Numbered from the stretch's first letter, positions 1 through 13,289 are shown. The stretch: DNA of 64,000 bases from Dermatophagoides farinae (GCF_024713945.1 NC_134683.1:1230501-1294500); one strand, 5' to 3'. Notes: generated by a model not told the origin, from the sequence alone. Numbers and translations: made by a program.

Positions 1-2370
1 GCTAATAATGTTGATTTACCTGATCCTGATCGACCGGTAACAATAATTGGTTGATGACGAAAATTCTGTTGTTGTGAATGATGAAGATGACTTGTAGCTG
101 TACAACGTGATGCAGATGTTCCAGTATTTGTTGGTCCACTAGTAACGGTATTAGTGGAACCACTACCAGCACCATGTATATCAGTTATTAATAATTCACG
201 AATATGAAGTAAATGTCCAAAATCAGAATGATTTATAGCCTGTGCCATACCCAATGAACGCATTACACGACGAAAATTTGATAAATGTGAATGTGCTTCA
301 CGTACAATATCGCCAGGATATTCAAAACTAGAACCAGGAGCAATTGGACCAAATATTGATTGTTGCATTGCTTTCCAATGTTCATCAATCGATGATTTCA
401 ATGTACGTAATACTGTTTCACCAAAACGTTCAATATAATTTGCTGGTAATGTATATGTTCGTGTTTGAATACATTGATCTGGTGGTGGGCTCCATGATAT
501 GCTGATAGAAGAAAAATAAATGATTAATTTAAACAAAAAAAAAAAATGGAAAAATTCGTTTTGTTTCACCAAAAAAAAAAAAAAAAAATAAAAATAAAAA
601 TAAATCTGCTACTCACTTAAAATAATGTACATTTCCTTTTTTCAATCCAAGTATTACATCTTCAATCAATTGTTGTATATCATTTTGAGCTGTAGGTGCA
701 TATAGTTGTCTCATTGTTGATTGTTGTTGTTGTTGTTGTTGTTGCTGTTGATTATTCGATGGAATTGGAAGCGATGAATTCATCGATTGTTGTTGTTGTT
801 TCAATTCATCACTGGAAGACGTTGTTGTTGTTGTTGTTGTCGTCGTCGTTGTTGTTGTTGTTGTTGATGTTGACATTGTTGTTGTTGGTGTAACATCAAA
901 AAATCTTGTTACAGATGCATTGTTAAAATTAACACCTTCTAATTGACGAATAAAACACAACATTCGATCAACTGGTTGTTGCATTAGTTCATAATTTGTT
1001 GACACCGATGTTTGTCGATGTGTCATTTGAATTTTTTTCTGTGTTGGTCCCTGTTGTAATGATACCTGATGCATTAAACGATGACGTGTTGGTGTTAATG
1101 GTGGTGATGGTTTTTTTACAATTTTCATCGATGAATGTTGATTATCATTATTGTTGTTGTTATTGTCATTTTGATTATTATTGCTACTATTCACATTAGT
1201 GTTGATGTTAGATGTTCCAGTTAATAATGAACCAAGTTTACCGGAACCAAGAATTTTTTTCTTTGCTATTGTTGTCGATGATGATGGTGATGATGATGAT
1301 AATCGTTGTGGTGGTGATTTAAGTGGATGAATTCGTTGTTGTTGTTGGTGCATATGATGAGGATGATGATGGCGATTGGAAGAAATGTTATTATTAATTG
1401 TAGTTGGTGATGTAACAAGACCACCTAATTGATATTGGCGAGCACAATATAATGCATGTAATGTTTGTTGATGAACGGCTGACATTACAACACCAAAATT
1501 ATTACTTAATAATCCTTCACGTGCAGCAACTTTTGAACCGTATTCAACCAGTTTAGCAATATGTTCCAATTCTTCTTCATATTGTCGTGATGCACGACGT
1601 GGTTCCAACAATACATAATGTGGTTCTGGTTGTAGATTACGATTTTCTTTATAACATGAACGTAATAGATTCACATCGCCTAAACCGGATTCAGCGGCAG
1701 CTGTAAAAATTTGTTGAAAATCATCCGATGCAATCACTGTTGGCAATGCAATTGGTCTATATTTATGACCAATCAAGCACATAAAAAATGTTGATATTGA
1801 TTGCTGTGAACATTCTTCAATCTCTTTTAATTGTAAATCAAATTCATGTGGATCAATTAGATTAGAATTTTGATCATATATCACCGGTGTTACTGTTGAT
1901 GGTTGCTGTCTTATCATTGTTGAGCATTTATCACCATTATTATTATTATTATTATTATTATTACTACATGAATTCTGCTGATTCTGTTGTTGAGAATATT
2001 CTATTGTAATCAATGGTGGCTGTAATTGCCAATGTGGATCAATAGTTAATAAATCTAATGATAAACTATTACAATAACGTTCTAATTTTGGTAGAATAAT
2101 TTCATGTAAATGTTGTCGTTCAATTTCAAAATCAGTACGTGTTGAACTTATAAATAATTTTATCAAACGTGATGGTGGCTCTGGAAAACCTTTACAAATA
2201 TTACCATTCATAATAGCATGTATTAATTCATTTGGATTTGGATATGGTGGTGTACTATTATTATTTGCATTCATTATTGTATTGTTTCCATTTCCGATTG
2301 CATGAATATTTGACATCATCGTTGACGATGATGATGATGATGATGATGATGTTGGATTTCGTTGATCCAT
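1..2370 (-). CDS. NACHT and WD-repeat domain protein (NWD1/NWD2-like), 5' part, truncated by window edge
   Basis: Two exons are visible: 617-2370 (ATG at 2370) and 1-501, separated by a 115-bp GT-AG intron (502-616). They give about 751 residues before the window ends. Residues 64-85 and the following block (motifs RLIKLFISSTRTDFEIERQ, DPHEFDLQLKEIEE, FFMCLIGHKYRP) match the N-terminal region of vertebrate NWD1/2 and nematode qui-1. Exon 2 ends in PIIVTGRSGSGKSTLL, a Walker A P-loop, so the NACHT ATPase begins right at the edge; the WD repeats must lie outside. Between the two conserved parts sit low-complexity runs of Ser, Asn, His, Gln and 14 or more Thr, probably disordered. Family members are cytoplasmic STAND-type scaffolds with poorly known substrates. 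Identity as NWD-type is well supported; which paralogue is not clear. Confidence 0.85.
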
Positions 2371-2863
2371 TTTTTTCTGTTTTCTTTTTTAGTTTTCTTT
2401 ATTCATCCATGAATAATGAATAATGTTCGAATGAATGAGATGGCCATCTCATAATTTATATATATATTTTGTTTATGAATCTATAGAAAAAAAAGAAGAA
2501 AATTTCAAATTAAAAATAAAATTCCATTAACACAGATTAAATTTCAAAGAAATAAACAAAACTGGTTTCCCATACACACAGTAGGAAATTCTTTCAGAAA
2601 AAAAACCATGTTGCTAGGCAAGGTAATTTTTCGTCATTGAACATTGATTACATTGATGATAACAAACGTGTTTGTCCTTGAATCAAATCATATCATTCGA
2701 ATGAGATGATAACATTCATGTATTTTTTTTCCATTCATTTGAGTTTCAATCAAGTTCAAATTCAGTTCAGTTCAGCTGATCATCATCGTTGATGTTGAAG
2801 TGAAGTGATTTTTTTTTTGATTTTTCTGAATTTTGAGCCAAAACAACAACCACCAAGATCATA
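2371..2863. promoter_or_regulatory. Divergent intergenic promoter region between the NWD-like and imidazolonepropionase genes
   Basis: This 493-bp gap separates two start codons pointing away from each other (2370 minus, 2864 plus), so it must hold both promoters. It contains a perfect 18-bp palindrome at 2435-2452 with core GATGGCCATC, next to a TATATATATA tract at about 2456-2468 that could serve the minus-strand gene. Direct repeats of TTCAG lie at about 2759-2775, near the plus-strand gene. That these elements are functional is inference. Confidence 0.5.
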
Positions 2864-4252
2864 ATGGTGAAACCAAAAACAGCGATTATAAATTGTGAAC
2901 AAATTGTAACAATTTGTTCAAATAATCAACCATTTTTAGCTGGTGAAAAACAAGATAAAATTGAATCAATTGAAAGACGTGATCATGGTGTTGGTGTTTC
3001 GATTGTATTCGATGATGATGGCCGTATAATGGCCATCGATCATCATGATCGTATTGATAATTGGCTATGTCAAAATTATGGTAATAATTGTTGGCAAACA
3101 ATCGATACGATCGATGGTATTGGTCGTTCAATAATACCGGGTTTAATTGATTCACATTCACATCCAATTTGGGCCGGTGATCGTATTGATGAATTTGATC
3201 GAAAATTACGTGGTGCAACCTATATGGAAATACATGAATCTGGTGGCGGTATTAATCATACGGTACGTGAAACAATACGTGCCAATGAATCGGAACTTTT
3301 ACAATCATTATTATTGCGTATCAATCGAATGATCAGCTGTGGAACAACAATATTAGAATGTAAAACCGGTTATGGACTTGATTATGAATGTGAAAGAAAA
3401 ATGTTACGAGTTATTCAACAGGCATCAACCATGACACCGATACAATTGGTACCAACATTTTTGGGTGCACATTCGATTCCAAGGTAAACAAAGAAAAAAA
3501 AATTTGAATTTTTCGAATTAAAATTTTCGTTTTTTTTTCTTCAACTAACCAGCGGAATGACAGCCGATCAAGGTGTTGAACATGTATGTAAAATGATGGA
3601 AAAATTATCAAATGATGATCCGGAATTAAAAATTGAATTTTTCGACGTATTCTGTGAAACTGGTGTTTATGATAATCAACAAACTGAACGAATTCTCCGA
3701 AAAGCACAACAATTGTATCCAGAATCAAAACTAGCATTTCATGGTGATGAATTAAGTGATCAGAATTCCGGTTGTTTAGCTGCACGGCTTGATGCCTGTT
3801 CAGTATCACATCTAGAATATCTTAATACTGCTGGAATTGAAGCAATGGCTGCAAAAAACATAGCTGGCATTATAAATCCAACAACTTGTTATCTATTGAA
3901 ATTACGTAAACCACCTGTACGTGAAATGATAGCCAATAATGTACCGATTGTAATAGCTAGTGATTACAATCCAAATGCAATGTGTTATTCATTACCAATG
4001 GCAATGAATCTTGCCACAATTCATTTAGGTATGACAATGAATGAATCATTGATTGCAACAACATTGAATGCAGCATATGCATTGAATAGATCAAATGAAT
4101 ATGGATCATTAGAAATTGGTAAACGTGGCAATTGTCTGTTATTAAATTGTTCAGATTGGCGTCATTTAATCACTGAATTTGGTAATACATCATCATTGAT
4201 ATATAATGTTATTATCAATGGTAAAAATGTATCATCAAATAGTAATTTTTAA
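2864..4252 (+). CDS. AMDHD1: Imidazolonepropionase (EC 3.5.2.7), two exons
   Basis: Exon 1 is 2864-3483 and exon 2 is 3553-4252, with a 69-bp GT-AG intron; together they encode 439 residues, close to the usual 400-430 of HutI/AMDHD1. The enzyme hydrolyses 4-imidazolone-5-propionate to N-formimino-L-glutamate, the third step of histidine breakdown, in the cytosol. The amidohydrolase metal site is visible: HSH in PGLIDSHSHPIWAGDR (His98, His100), GAHS (His203), AFHGDEL (His270, Glu273) and ASDYNP (Asp344). GTTILECKTGYGL is also typical of the family. Splicing restores the expected HSIPSGMTADQ junction. The start is the first ATG in frame, with a purine at -3. The gene is intact and diverges from the NWD-like gene. 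Confidence 0.93.
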
Positions 4253-4406
4253 GAAATGCCAAAAAAAAAGATCATTTGTTTTGCAAATGTTTTTTTTTTC
4301 ACTAAACCATCAAAAACACGAAAAAAATGATTAATTATGATCTGGTGAAAAATGAAAAAAAAAATTTTGTTCGTTCGTTTGTTTGTTTGTTTGTTTGTTT
4401 GAATTC

Positions 4407-4412
4407 AATAAA
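4407..4412 (+). terminator. Candidate poly(A) signal for imidazolonepropionase
   Basis: AATAAA lies 155 bp beyond the stop codon, and is followed by T-rich DNA. It is the first canonical hexamer downstream, but the cleavage site is not visible from sequence alone. Confidence 0.35.
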
Positions 4413-7400
4413 TCAACATCTGCATTTTTATTTTTTTTTCGTATCCGGTAAATTTTTTTTTACCAGATCATTATCGTACATGTCATTTATGAATGGCATA
4501 ACAATTTTTTTTTCTTTCGCTCATTCTCATTACATTCATTCATTCATGATCATTCTGAATGGAAATTGAATTTCGAATGAAATATCAAAAAAAAAAGAAT
4601 CTTTTCATTCATTTCGATTTTATTATTATCATTATATCATGCCAATCATCATCATCATCAAAAAATGATCTTATGATTATAATGATGTTATATAAATTGT
4701 CATTACTCGTCATCATCATTATTATTATTTGGAAATAATAATCATCATCGATATATTTGAAACATTATTATTGCTACATCATCATCATCATCATCATTAG
4801 CAGCAGCAGCAGTAGCAGCAGAATCATCATTATTTCAAGTGAATAAAAATGATGGTAATGAAATTAATGAGAAATGTGTGAAGAAAAAAAAAGAAATTGA
4901 ATGAAAGAATCTCATCGTCATAGGAATGATGAGAATTACATACACACACAAACACACATTCAGCGAAAATCAAGAATAAGAATAAAAACAATGAAACAAA
5001 GTCTCTAAAGAGAGAGAGAGAGAGACAGGCGTGCACACACACATTATATACGTTTTCATATTTGTTTTGTCTATGATGGTGTTCTTTTGTTCCAAGAAGA
5101 ATTTGAAACTTTTTTTTCGGGTAAGTCATCAATTTAATAAAACCGGATATAATTAGGATGATGAATCTATGATTTTTTTTTTCGTACCAAAAATTCCAAT
5201 TTATTTATTTATTTATTTATTATTCTTGGTTGAAATGGAAATGGCACTTTTTTTTTCGTGTTTGTTAATTTATTCGCAGTGAAAATGTTTATCATTACAA
5301 CACCATATGACATTTTAATATCACGATGTATCAATGTATCGTTCGAATTTGCATATAAACCATTCTTCAACACACACACACACATGCACACACAATCAGC
5401 AAATAGATTGGCAAATAAAATATTGATCGATTTGATTCGATTTATTCTCGACCGTCTATATATAAAACACAATCAAGTTTGTTGTTGTTGTTGTTGTCGT
5501 TGATCGAAAAACGATAACAACAACAACAACAAACAAACAAGAATAATAATAACAAATATATATTCCTTATATTTCTAGGTTTCATAATTAAGAATATTCT
5601 AGACACACACACATAAATATTCTATATTTAGAATATATCAACGATGATGATGATGATGTATAGTTAATTAATATCAATCAATCAATCAATTAAATTGAGT
5701 GGAAAAAAAATTTTTAATAAAAACTAGTCATCATATAAAATTCTGACCAAATTCTTGCTGTTTTCATTCTGAACAACTGAAGATATCGATGATTCATAAT
5801 ATGTGTGTGCGTGTGAGTGTTTTATCGATAATTGATTTCTTATGTTTTTCATCGTTCGTTTTGTTCTTTTTTTTCCATAAAAAAAAGAAACGATAAGATA
5901 TGGTTCAAATATTTGTTTTTCATCATGATCATCATCCATTTAATGAATGAATGATGACGAACGAGGACAGCAAAAAAGAATATGGACCCGAAAAAAGTTT
6001 TTTCTGGCTTTCAATTTCAATTTTTTTCTCTGTTAGTTTTCCACAACGTCAGTGTTTAATCTCTTTTGTTTTTGATTTACGATAATTTTGTTAATAACCA
6101 CCGCTACTACTCTTTATGTCGGTCATTTTTTGTGATTTGATTTGATTTGATTTGATTCATATATGATTGGTTATCAAATGAATAAATGTCACGCAAACAT
6201 AGAGATTCTGCAATAATGATCAGCTTTATGGAAATTCTATATCTCAACATGAGTTTCTCTCTCTCAATGAATAATTAAAAAAGCCCAAAAACAATGGAAT
6301 AAAAGAAGAAGAGAATTAAAAAAAAACTCGGAATATTATGATGAATATATATATGAATTCATTATTCCGGAACGACAAATTGAATTGTTGATCACGTTTT
6401 TATTCTGTTTTCATTGTCTTTGTACTGTTACCATACACATACACACACACACACACACAGAAACATTTTATCCAATTTGATTAAAAACGACAATAATAAA
6501 ATTAAAAAAAAAACAGAATTTTGACCAGAATCCAAATTTGTAGAAATTAAGTTTTTGTTACAATGAATAAACTTGATATTCTTCTTCTTAGCCATCATGG
6601 TGATGATCGATAATATATATACACACAGTATGTGTGTGTGTGTAGAAAAAGAAACAAAGTCATAAAAAATCAATCAGACATCACCAATAGTAATCATCAT
6701 CATCATCATCATATGATAACCAGCAATATTGCATAACTTTAGATATGCAATATTTTTATGGGTCACCAAAAAAAAACCTTGGCCTAACCATCATGATTGA
6801 TGATGATGATGATGATGATGATGATAATGAGACCATGGAACGGCAACAACCAAAATATCTAGTTAGGTTGAGTTTCATGAATGAGTTTTATTCATGTTCG
6901 TCAGTTGCTTGTTTGCTTGCTTGCCTGTTTGTTTGTTTGTTTGTTCATCCATTTCACCATTATATATTCATTATGAAAGAATTTTAAATTTAATTTTAAC
7001 AAACCCAAAAACGAAAAATTTGTTCATGTAAACTTTTTCTATTTTTTTTTCACACACACATTTTAAACAGACAGACACCCACACACACACACACACACGG
7101 TGAGAGAAACAAATTCTATCAATCTATTTTTTCTCATTTCAATTTCAATTCACTATGTGCAATGAAATCAAAATTCTTTTCTCGATTCTCGGCACACACA
7201 CACACACATACACAGAGAGAGAATGGGCAATTCAATAACACGTTCATCATCATTTCATTATTATTATATCAACAAAAACATTTTCAATGGAACCAAAAAA
7301 AAAGAAAGAAAGAAAGAAAAAAAATTCAATTCATTTACATATGACATACATAGGGTGAATGCAGTGGCAAAATAGATCCAAAAATACACACACACGTATG

Positions 7401-10179
7401 CAAATGAATGTTATTGAATGATGATGATGATGATGATCGAATACAGATGGCCGATTGTAAATTTTTTTTTTTGGCTTCACAGTTTCAATTTCACATTGGA
7501 TTTCAATCAACAAATTTTTTTTTTGTTTCGGTTATCAAGCCAGGCAGGCAAGCAAACCAAAAAAAAAAAAAAAATCAATTTTCAATCACTAATCGAATGA
7601 AAAAAAAAAATTAAACAGATTCATCATATTGGAACAGAAAAAACAATATATATGTGTATATCAAAGTCGAAATAGCCGAAATTATTCAACAAAACTTGCA
7701 TTTTCATTCAATTTATTTATCGATTTCTTTTTTTTTATTCACTTCGTCAACATTATAATATTTCGACTGTGCCGAAAACAACAACAACAACAACAACAAC
7801 AACCGGATGAAATGTAGAAGAAAAGACGACCAAAGAAAAAAAATGTAGTTTAATTGAATTTTCTTGCCAGGCTAAAGAAAAACATTTACACAAACATAAC
7901 AATAACAACAACAAAAAGAACGCCAAGTCATTATAGACGACGGGGCACGAAAAAAAAGGTAACGAAAATTTTCGGACCACCATACACACACACACACACA
8001 GACACATTATCATCAAATTTTATTCCGTTGCGTTGGTTGTGGTTCTCCAAAAACGAACTATCGAAATATCAGATATATATGAAAAGAGAGTGAAAAAAAA
8101 ACCATAAAATGAAAATAAAAAGATGGTGAGCCAGAAGCAAAAAAAAAAGAAAAAAAAATTTCAAATTAAAAACCATGAATACACAATTTTTCTATTTTCA
8201 GAACTTTGGCTTCACTTTGTTGTTGTTGTTGTTGTCGATGTTGATGTTTTTTTTTCATTATAATTTCACATTAATAACAACAACAACAACAACAACAATA
8301 GAAACAGCAGCAGCCAATTCATGTTTAAATAATCAAATTGAAAGTGTGTGTGTGTGTGTGTGTGTGTGTAATAATATAAATAACCAGAATTTCAATGTAA
8401 TGTCTGAATTAACCATCAAATGATTATATGGATCGGTTGTTGTTGTTGTTGTTCGTGTTCGTGTTGTTTGGAACATCGTTATTATTTCGGGCTATTTTTT
8501 TCCATTTTGATATACGTGATTATCGTCGGTGTGTGTGTGTGTATTTAGGGCAATAGAAACCAAATACAGGGACCAGATTTTTATTTTTTCCGTTGTTAAT
8601 CCGAAAATTCTAGTCATAGTTTTATTCTTGATAACATAGTCATAGTCGGCCCCAAAAACAAATTTGAAAATGGAGAGAAAAAAAAAGTCAAAAAATTGAT
8701 GGTTGATGGTGATTTTTGATCGGATTTTTTTTTTTTTTGGTTTTGTTTTGTTTTGTTTGATTGATCGTTTTATAAGCTTGAAAAATATTTTTATATTTGT
8801 ACATCATCACCAACACCACTGCTAGAGTGGTTATTAGCTAAACAAACACACAGAGACCGCAAATAAAATAATAATAAATCCATATATTAACCAATCAATC
8901 AATCAATCAAATGGAATGATTAAGAGAGAGAGAGAGAAAGAGAAAAATTTGAATTTTTTTTTGTTTTGTTTACAAAAATTAAATGAAAAAAAAATTTACC
9001 AGAATATTCTACATTAAGAATGATAAAAATCATCATGAACACACACACAATCAATTAATCATGGTGACATGTTGATTTTGTTGTTGCTGTTGTCGGTAGG
9101 TCGGTTGGTTGGTAGATGGTGAAAGAATAATTAGGAAATGATGACCATGATTGAGAAACACGATTGATGATTGATTAGCGGATTGGTTGATTCACAGCAC
9201 ACAGACAAACACACACACACACAAAAAAAATCAATAATGAACAAAATTCAAAACTTTAAATCCTGATGATGATGATGATAAAATCGAAGCATAAAATAAT
9301 GAATGAAAATTATAGAGCAATCAGAGAGCAATGAAAAAAAAATTACCAGACACGGAAATTCAAGTAATTTTGGAAAAAAAAGTTATGTGCCCGACGACGA
9401 CGACGACGACGACGATGATGATGATGATGGTTTTCTGTTATGGAGAAGAATAAACACACACATACATAATACATGAACAGCAATGGACAGAAACAACAAA
9501 TAGATTCTGAATGGAAAAAAAAAGATTGCAAACTGAATGTTCTGTGTTTGTGTATATCTGGTGTGTGTGTGTTGAGAGCAGAAGCAAACCCGCGGGAAAA
9601 AAAATGAATATACACTGTTGGCTGGTTCGTTTTGAGCATCCTCATCATCATCACCAATTTCAGATTCTACCTATTCATTGGTTGGTTAGTCTTGGTTATT
9701 ATTGCTTCTGCTCATATAATATATAAACTTTTTATTTATTCTATAAAATGACGGCCATAAAAAAATGATCATCATCCATGATGATATTCGTTTTGGATCG
9801 ATGGTTAAGAAATTCGTATTGTTGTTGGTTCAATATTCATTTACCAAAAAAAAAAAAAAAAAAAAAAAATTTGTTGATGTGCGCATAATGTACATATTTG
9901 TTTTTGAAGAACAAAAATGAAAAAAAATTTTTTTTTCATTTGATTCAGCATTTTTTAAAATGAAAATGAATTTTGAAATGAGAAAATGAAAATTTTTTTC
10001 AAAACAAAACCAAAAACAAAAAACAAAAAAAAATCAATTCTAAATCAGATGTTTATTGATTTTTTAAAAAATTTTTTTTTCTTCACAATTCTCTGTGGAT
10101 GCTGCCATCTAGTGATGTGGATTTGAATTCCATCTAGAAAAAAATTTTTATTTTCATTTTTTAAATTCTTCAAAATTAT
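4413..10179. other. Gene-free, microsatellite-rich intergenic region
   Basis: Nearly 5.8 kb with no ORF that shows domain-like composition, paired splice sites or similarity to another part of the window. It is packed with short tracts of (CA)n (for example 6438-6460, 7080-7098, 7193-7208, 7984-8000), (TG)n (8344-8368), (GA)n (5011-5025, 8921-8936), (ATC/GAT)n (6798-6825, 7420-7436, 9412-9430), (CAA)n/(TTG)n (5480-5540, 7779-7802, 8278-8298), (CGA)n (9391-9413) and poly(A/T), including about 25 As at 9846-9870. The open frames here are repeats read through. It may hold regulatory DNA or non-coding transcripts that I cannot recognise. Confidence 0.6.
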
Positions 10180-11845
10180 TCATATATATGAATATTGCCG
10201 ATTCTGCATGATAACATATTTATAGATGAACATTAAAAATTGTGAATAAAGTAATGTATACTGTTTTAGGAATGGAATAAAGAAAAAAAAACATACACAT
10301 GCACACTGATTAATGAATAAATTTCGATTTTTTTTTTTTTTTTTTGATGAAGTTTTTTATTCAAACCTTGACAAATTCTTGCATTGTAATTAGTTCCAAT
10401 TTTGCATATGTAAATCCATATTTATTCTTTGTATGAAATGCTTGGCCATAATTTGAAAGTTTTAGAAGAATTTTAAAATTTTTTCCAATAAATCCAGAAA
10501 TACGAATCAAAAGATTGATAAAACAAATGGATGGCTGTTGAAAATGTTGATTACAAATGACAATTATTAGATGAAAAACAAAGATAACCAATGTTTGTTG
10601 TAGAAAAATCATGATGAGAAAGAATTCGAGAATAAAACCACCACGTTCAGATAGAATATAGATAATTATATAACAATTGACAGGAATATTGACAAATATA
10701 AATGCAGTGAATGCTTCGAAATAGCTCCAGCTTTGTTTGATCATTTGTAAATTATTTGTTTGATAACATTGAAAACGTAGCATTTGTTTACAAATAAACG
10801 GCATGATTAGTATGAATTTTTTTCTACCATTCTGTGATACAATTAATGACCAGCATAGATTTAATAATCGTTGTGTTTGCCACACTTTTATATAGAATAT
10901 GAATAACATGGATAAAGCACAAATGGCCATCAATAAATGTACATGGCCATAAATATAGATGAAAAATTCTACAATTTTCCAATTGATTATCATCAAAATG
11001 ATTTTCATAAATTGAAAAATCGAATCCATCGACAGATTTTGATGATTTATATTCAGAATAAAATCATGGACATGTTTAATAGTGATAAGATTGAAAATTA
11101 ATTGAACACAATCTAGGGATTGTATAAAACAAAAACATTTTTTTTAAACAAAAAAAAAAAAAAAATTGACATATTCAAATTACTCACTAATTGCGATGAA
11201 AAAAATACCGAATGTTTTGGAAATTTTTCTCAAATTATTTCGAACAATCAAATTGGCCATCTGTTCACGATATTTAAATGGTGGATAAAATTGTCGATGG
11301 CCATCGTTTTTAAAAAGTACTGAATATAATTGTGATGCTAAATAATTTTTATAATAAAGATAATGATTACTTGTAGCAATCATTATGATCCAAATGGCTG
11401 CAAATAGATTAATAATTGGATCCAAATGGAATAATGAAATTATATTGGCATTCAATATTGATGAATCGATCGATGAATATTGCTCACTAGCATTAAAGAA
11501 ATAATGATGGAAAAATTTTAAAAATTGTATGACTAAAATCGTATCAATAAAATTAGTTGCCAAACAAATCTGGCAATTAGAATGTATTTCGATCGATGTT
11601 TTCTGATAAATGAAACCATCATTAACATCATGATAATTTAAACGTCTACATTCACGATGACCGATATACATTTCAAAATATCTTCGTAAATATTTCATCA
11701 TACGAATCCAAACTAATGGACCAAGTATAGTCCATATAGCCGAAAATTGTCGTCGAATTGTTGAAAATATTCCGAAACAATATTTGCTCATCCATATTAT
11801 TTGATGATGATTAAACATCGTCAAATCATTGAAATTCATTGACAT
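10180..11845 (-). CDS. Multi-pass membrane protein, gustatory-receptor-like family, member 1 (intact)
   Basis: Three exons read 11188-11845, 10367-11112 and 10180-10260, giving 494 residues. Intron 1 is phase 1 and the last intron is phase 0 (AAG, then GTTTGA). It shares with its relatives in the window the block YGQAFHTKNKYGFTY, the QFYPPFKYR motif and several hydrophobic helices. The short last exon encodes YTLLYSQFLMFIYKYV, matching the terminal exon of every other member. Insect gustatory receptors are about this size, have seven helices and a C-terminal TYxxxxxQF motif after a phase-0 intron, so a chemoreceptor role is a fair inference, not proof. The start is uncertain: three in-frame ATGs fall within 30 codons (11845, 11839, 11821); paralogue alignment favours one of these. 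The 5' end faces the 12.5-kb pseudogene head to head. Confidence 0.72.
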
Positions 11846-11929
11846 TGTCTTAAATGATAATAGAAAAGTGATCTCTCTGACAATCACTACACAATAACTC
11901 ACTTGTTCCAATAATTTTTTTTAAAAAAA

Positions 11930-12499
11930 TTCAAATTATCAACAATCATTTGAAACCATAACAACGTTCAAAAAAAAAGTAGAATAATGACAATTTTATC
12001 ATTTATGAAATAGAATTGAATAAAAAATTTTCGTCATTATTCATCATAAATTTATTTATATATATGGAGAAATCGAATAAAAAAGTGAAATCATTCGATA
12101 TGTTTGCAAGAATTTCATAATATTAAAAACATTTTGCCAACCATTAACTTACTTAAATAAAGTTTTAAATTCAAGCAAATATCATTCATTCATTTTATTG
12201 TCACTTTGTGGTCGATAATTGGTTGGAATTTTCTTTTTTCTTCGAAAAAAAAACCTAAGTTCCAATACAAATATAATCGGAAACGAATGTCATCATCATC
12301 ATCATCATCATCATTCATTCATTCGGCATCAACAACAATCATTCATATATGAAAACAAAAACGGATCAGAGAAAAAAAAAAGAAAAGAAAAAAAAAGAGA
12401 AAAAAGAAAGAAAAGTTTCCAAGAAGAAAAAAACACTTGAAATCTACCACATTCACATTTTATTATTATTAAATCGACTATATTCATTGTTTGACAAAG
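11930..12499. repeat. Upstream module, copy 1 (also at about 13290-13828 and 15545-16089)
   Basis: A segment of about 550 bp between GR-like gene 1 and the truncated gene at 12500. It recurs as direct repeats directly upstream of the genes at 13829 and 16090; shared landmarks include ATTTGAAACCATAACAACG, GAATAATGACAATTTTAT and CATCAACAACAAT. Copies differ by small indels. It was carried along by the tandem duplication that built the cluster and probably holds the promoters of the plus-strand copies. Confidence 0.7.
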
Positions 12500-13058
12500 A
12501 TGGAAACTGTGAAAATAATTGATTTAATCATCAACATGATGTTCATTTATCGTAACATCATTTTATCGATTGTAGATTTATATAATGAATTTGCAGAAAT
12601 TCTTTTCTCATTCCTCAAATGTGATCTAATGAATCATCTGAAAAAATATTTCAATAAAAAATTGACAATAAAAAAAAAATTCAAAATTTACACCATATCT
12701 TTGATTTGATATTTCTGAACTTTCCACTTTTGAAAAATGATTTTTTCTTCTTTAATATAAAATAGAGGTGTGATTCAATGAATAAACGTTAAAATTTAAC
12801 ATAAATAATCAGATTAATAATTTTTATAGCGGAAATAAGTTAGGCATATCAACTACGTAAAATTTACGTAGGTTACCTTTTCCGCAATATCGATAAGGTT
12901 ACCTTTCTAGGGTTAATTACGATGGAAGAATTTGCAATGGTAAGTATTTCAATGAGTTTTATTCTAATCAAATTGATTATTGGTTCTTTTTTCTTTTACA
13001 TTAGTTTATTCTAATTTATTTTCAATTCTTCATGTTTGTCTATAAACATTTTTATTAA
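12500..13058 (+). pseudogene. GR-like family pseudogene with internal deletion
   Basis: Starts with an ATG and an N-terminal block (METVKIIDLIINM and onward to LMNHLKKYF) aligned with the intact gene at 13829, but homology stops at about 12655. It resumes only at 12911 with LITMEEFAM, the end of the penultimate exon, then a GTAAGT donor at 12940 and the last exon at 13005-13058 (FILIYFQFFMFVYKHFY, stop). More than 1 kb of coding sequence is missing. The gap is filled by about 250 bp of unrelated DNA with an imperfect hairpin (12829-12885). It cannot encode a working receptor. Confidence 0.8.
12829..12885. repeat. Imperfect foldback sequence with central 19-nt palindrome
   Basis: The segment begins GCGGAAA and ends TTTCCGC, and its centre, 12853-12871, is CTACGTAAAATTTACGTAG, a palindrome with 9-nt arms around one base. 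It lies in the deletion gap of the pseudogene at 12500-13058. It could be a small MITE-like insertion; no target duplication is obvious. Confidence 0.4.
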
Positions 13059-13099
13059 AAAAAAAAAAAAAAATACACAATACTTGTTCTCAATTCTCA

Positions 13100-13250
13100 T
13101 CAAAAAATTGTTGTCAAATTGTTGTAAATATCCACAAACAATATTTGCTCATACAAATTATATGTTATGAATAAACATTGTCAAATCATCATTGAAATTT
13201 ATTGACATTGTTTTAAATGATAATATTAAAGTGATCACTCTGACATTCAC
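13100..13250 (-). pseudogene. Duplicated 5' fragment of GR-like gene 1
   Basis: The minus strand matches the first exon start of the gene at 10180-11845: MSINFNDDLTMF followed by a stop, then a recognisable stretch (MSKYCFGIFSTI in the parent) now mutated. The match continues upstream through the shared upstream module. The segment 13095-13830 is therefore a copy of about 11750-12500 that includes the first exon end of gene 1 and its head-to-head partner. Confidence 0.65.
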
Positions 13251-13289
13251 TACACAATTACCCACTTGTTTCAATAATTAAAAAAAAAA

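Noticed and set aside
4830-9726. Several frames of 60-100 codons in the repeat-rich region
   Set aside because: Composed of microsatellite translations (poly-Asp, Val-Cys, His runs), often with non-ATG starts, and without homologues in the window.
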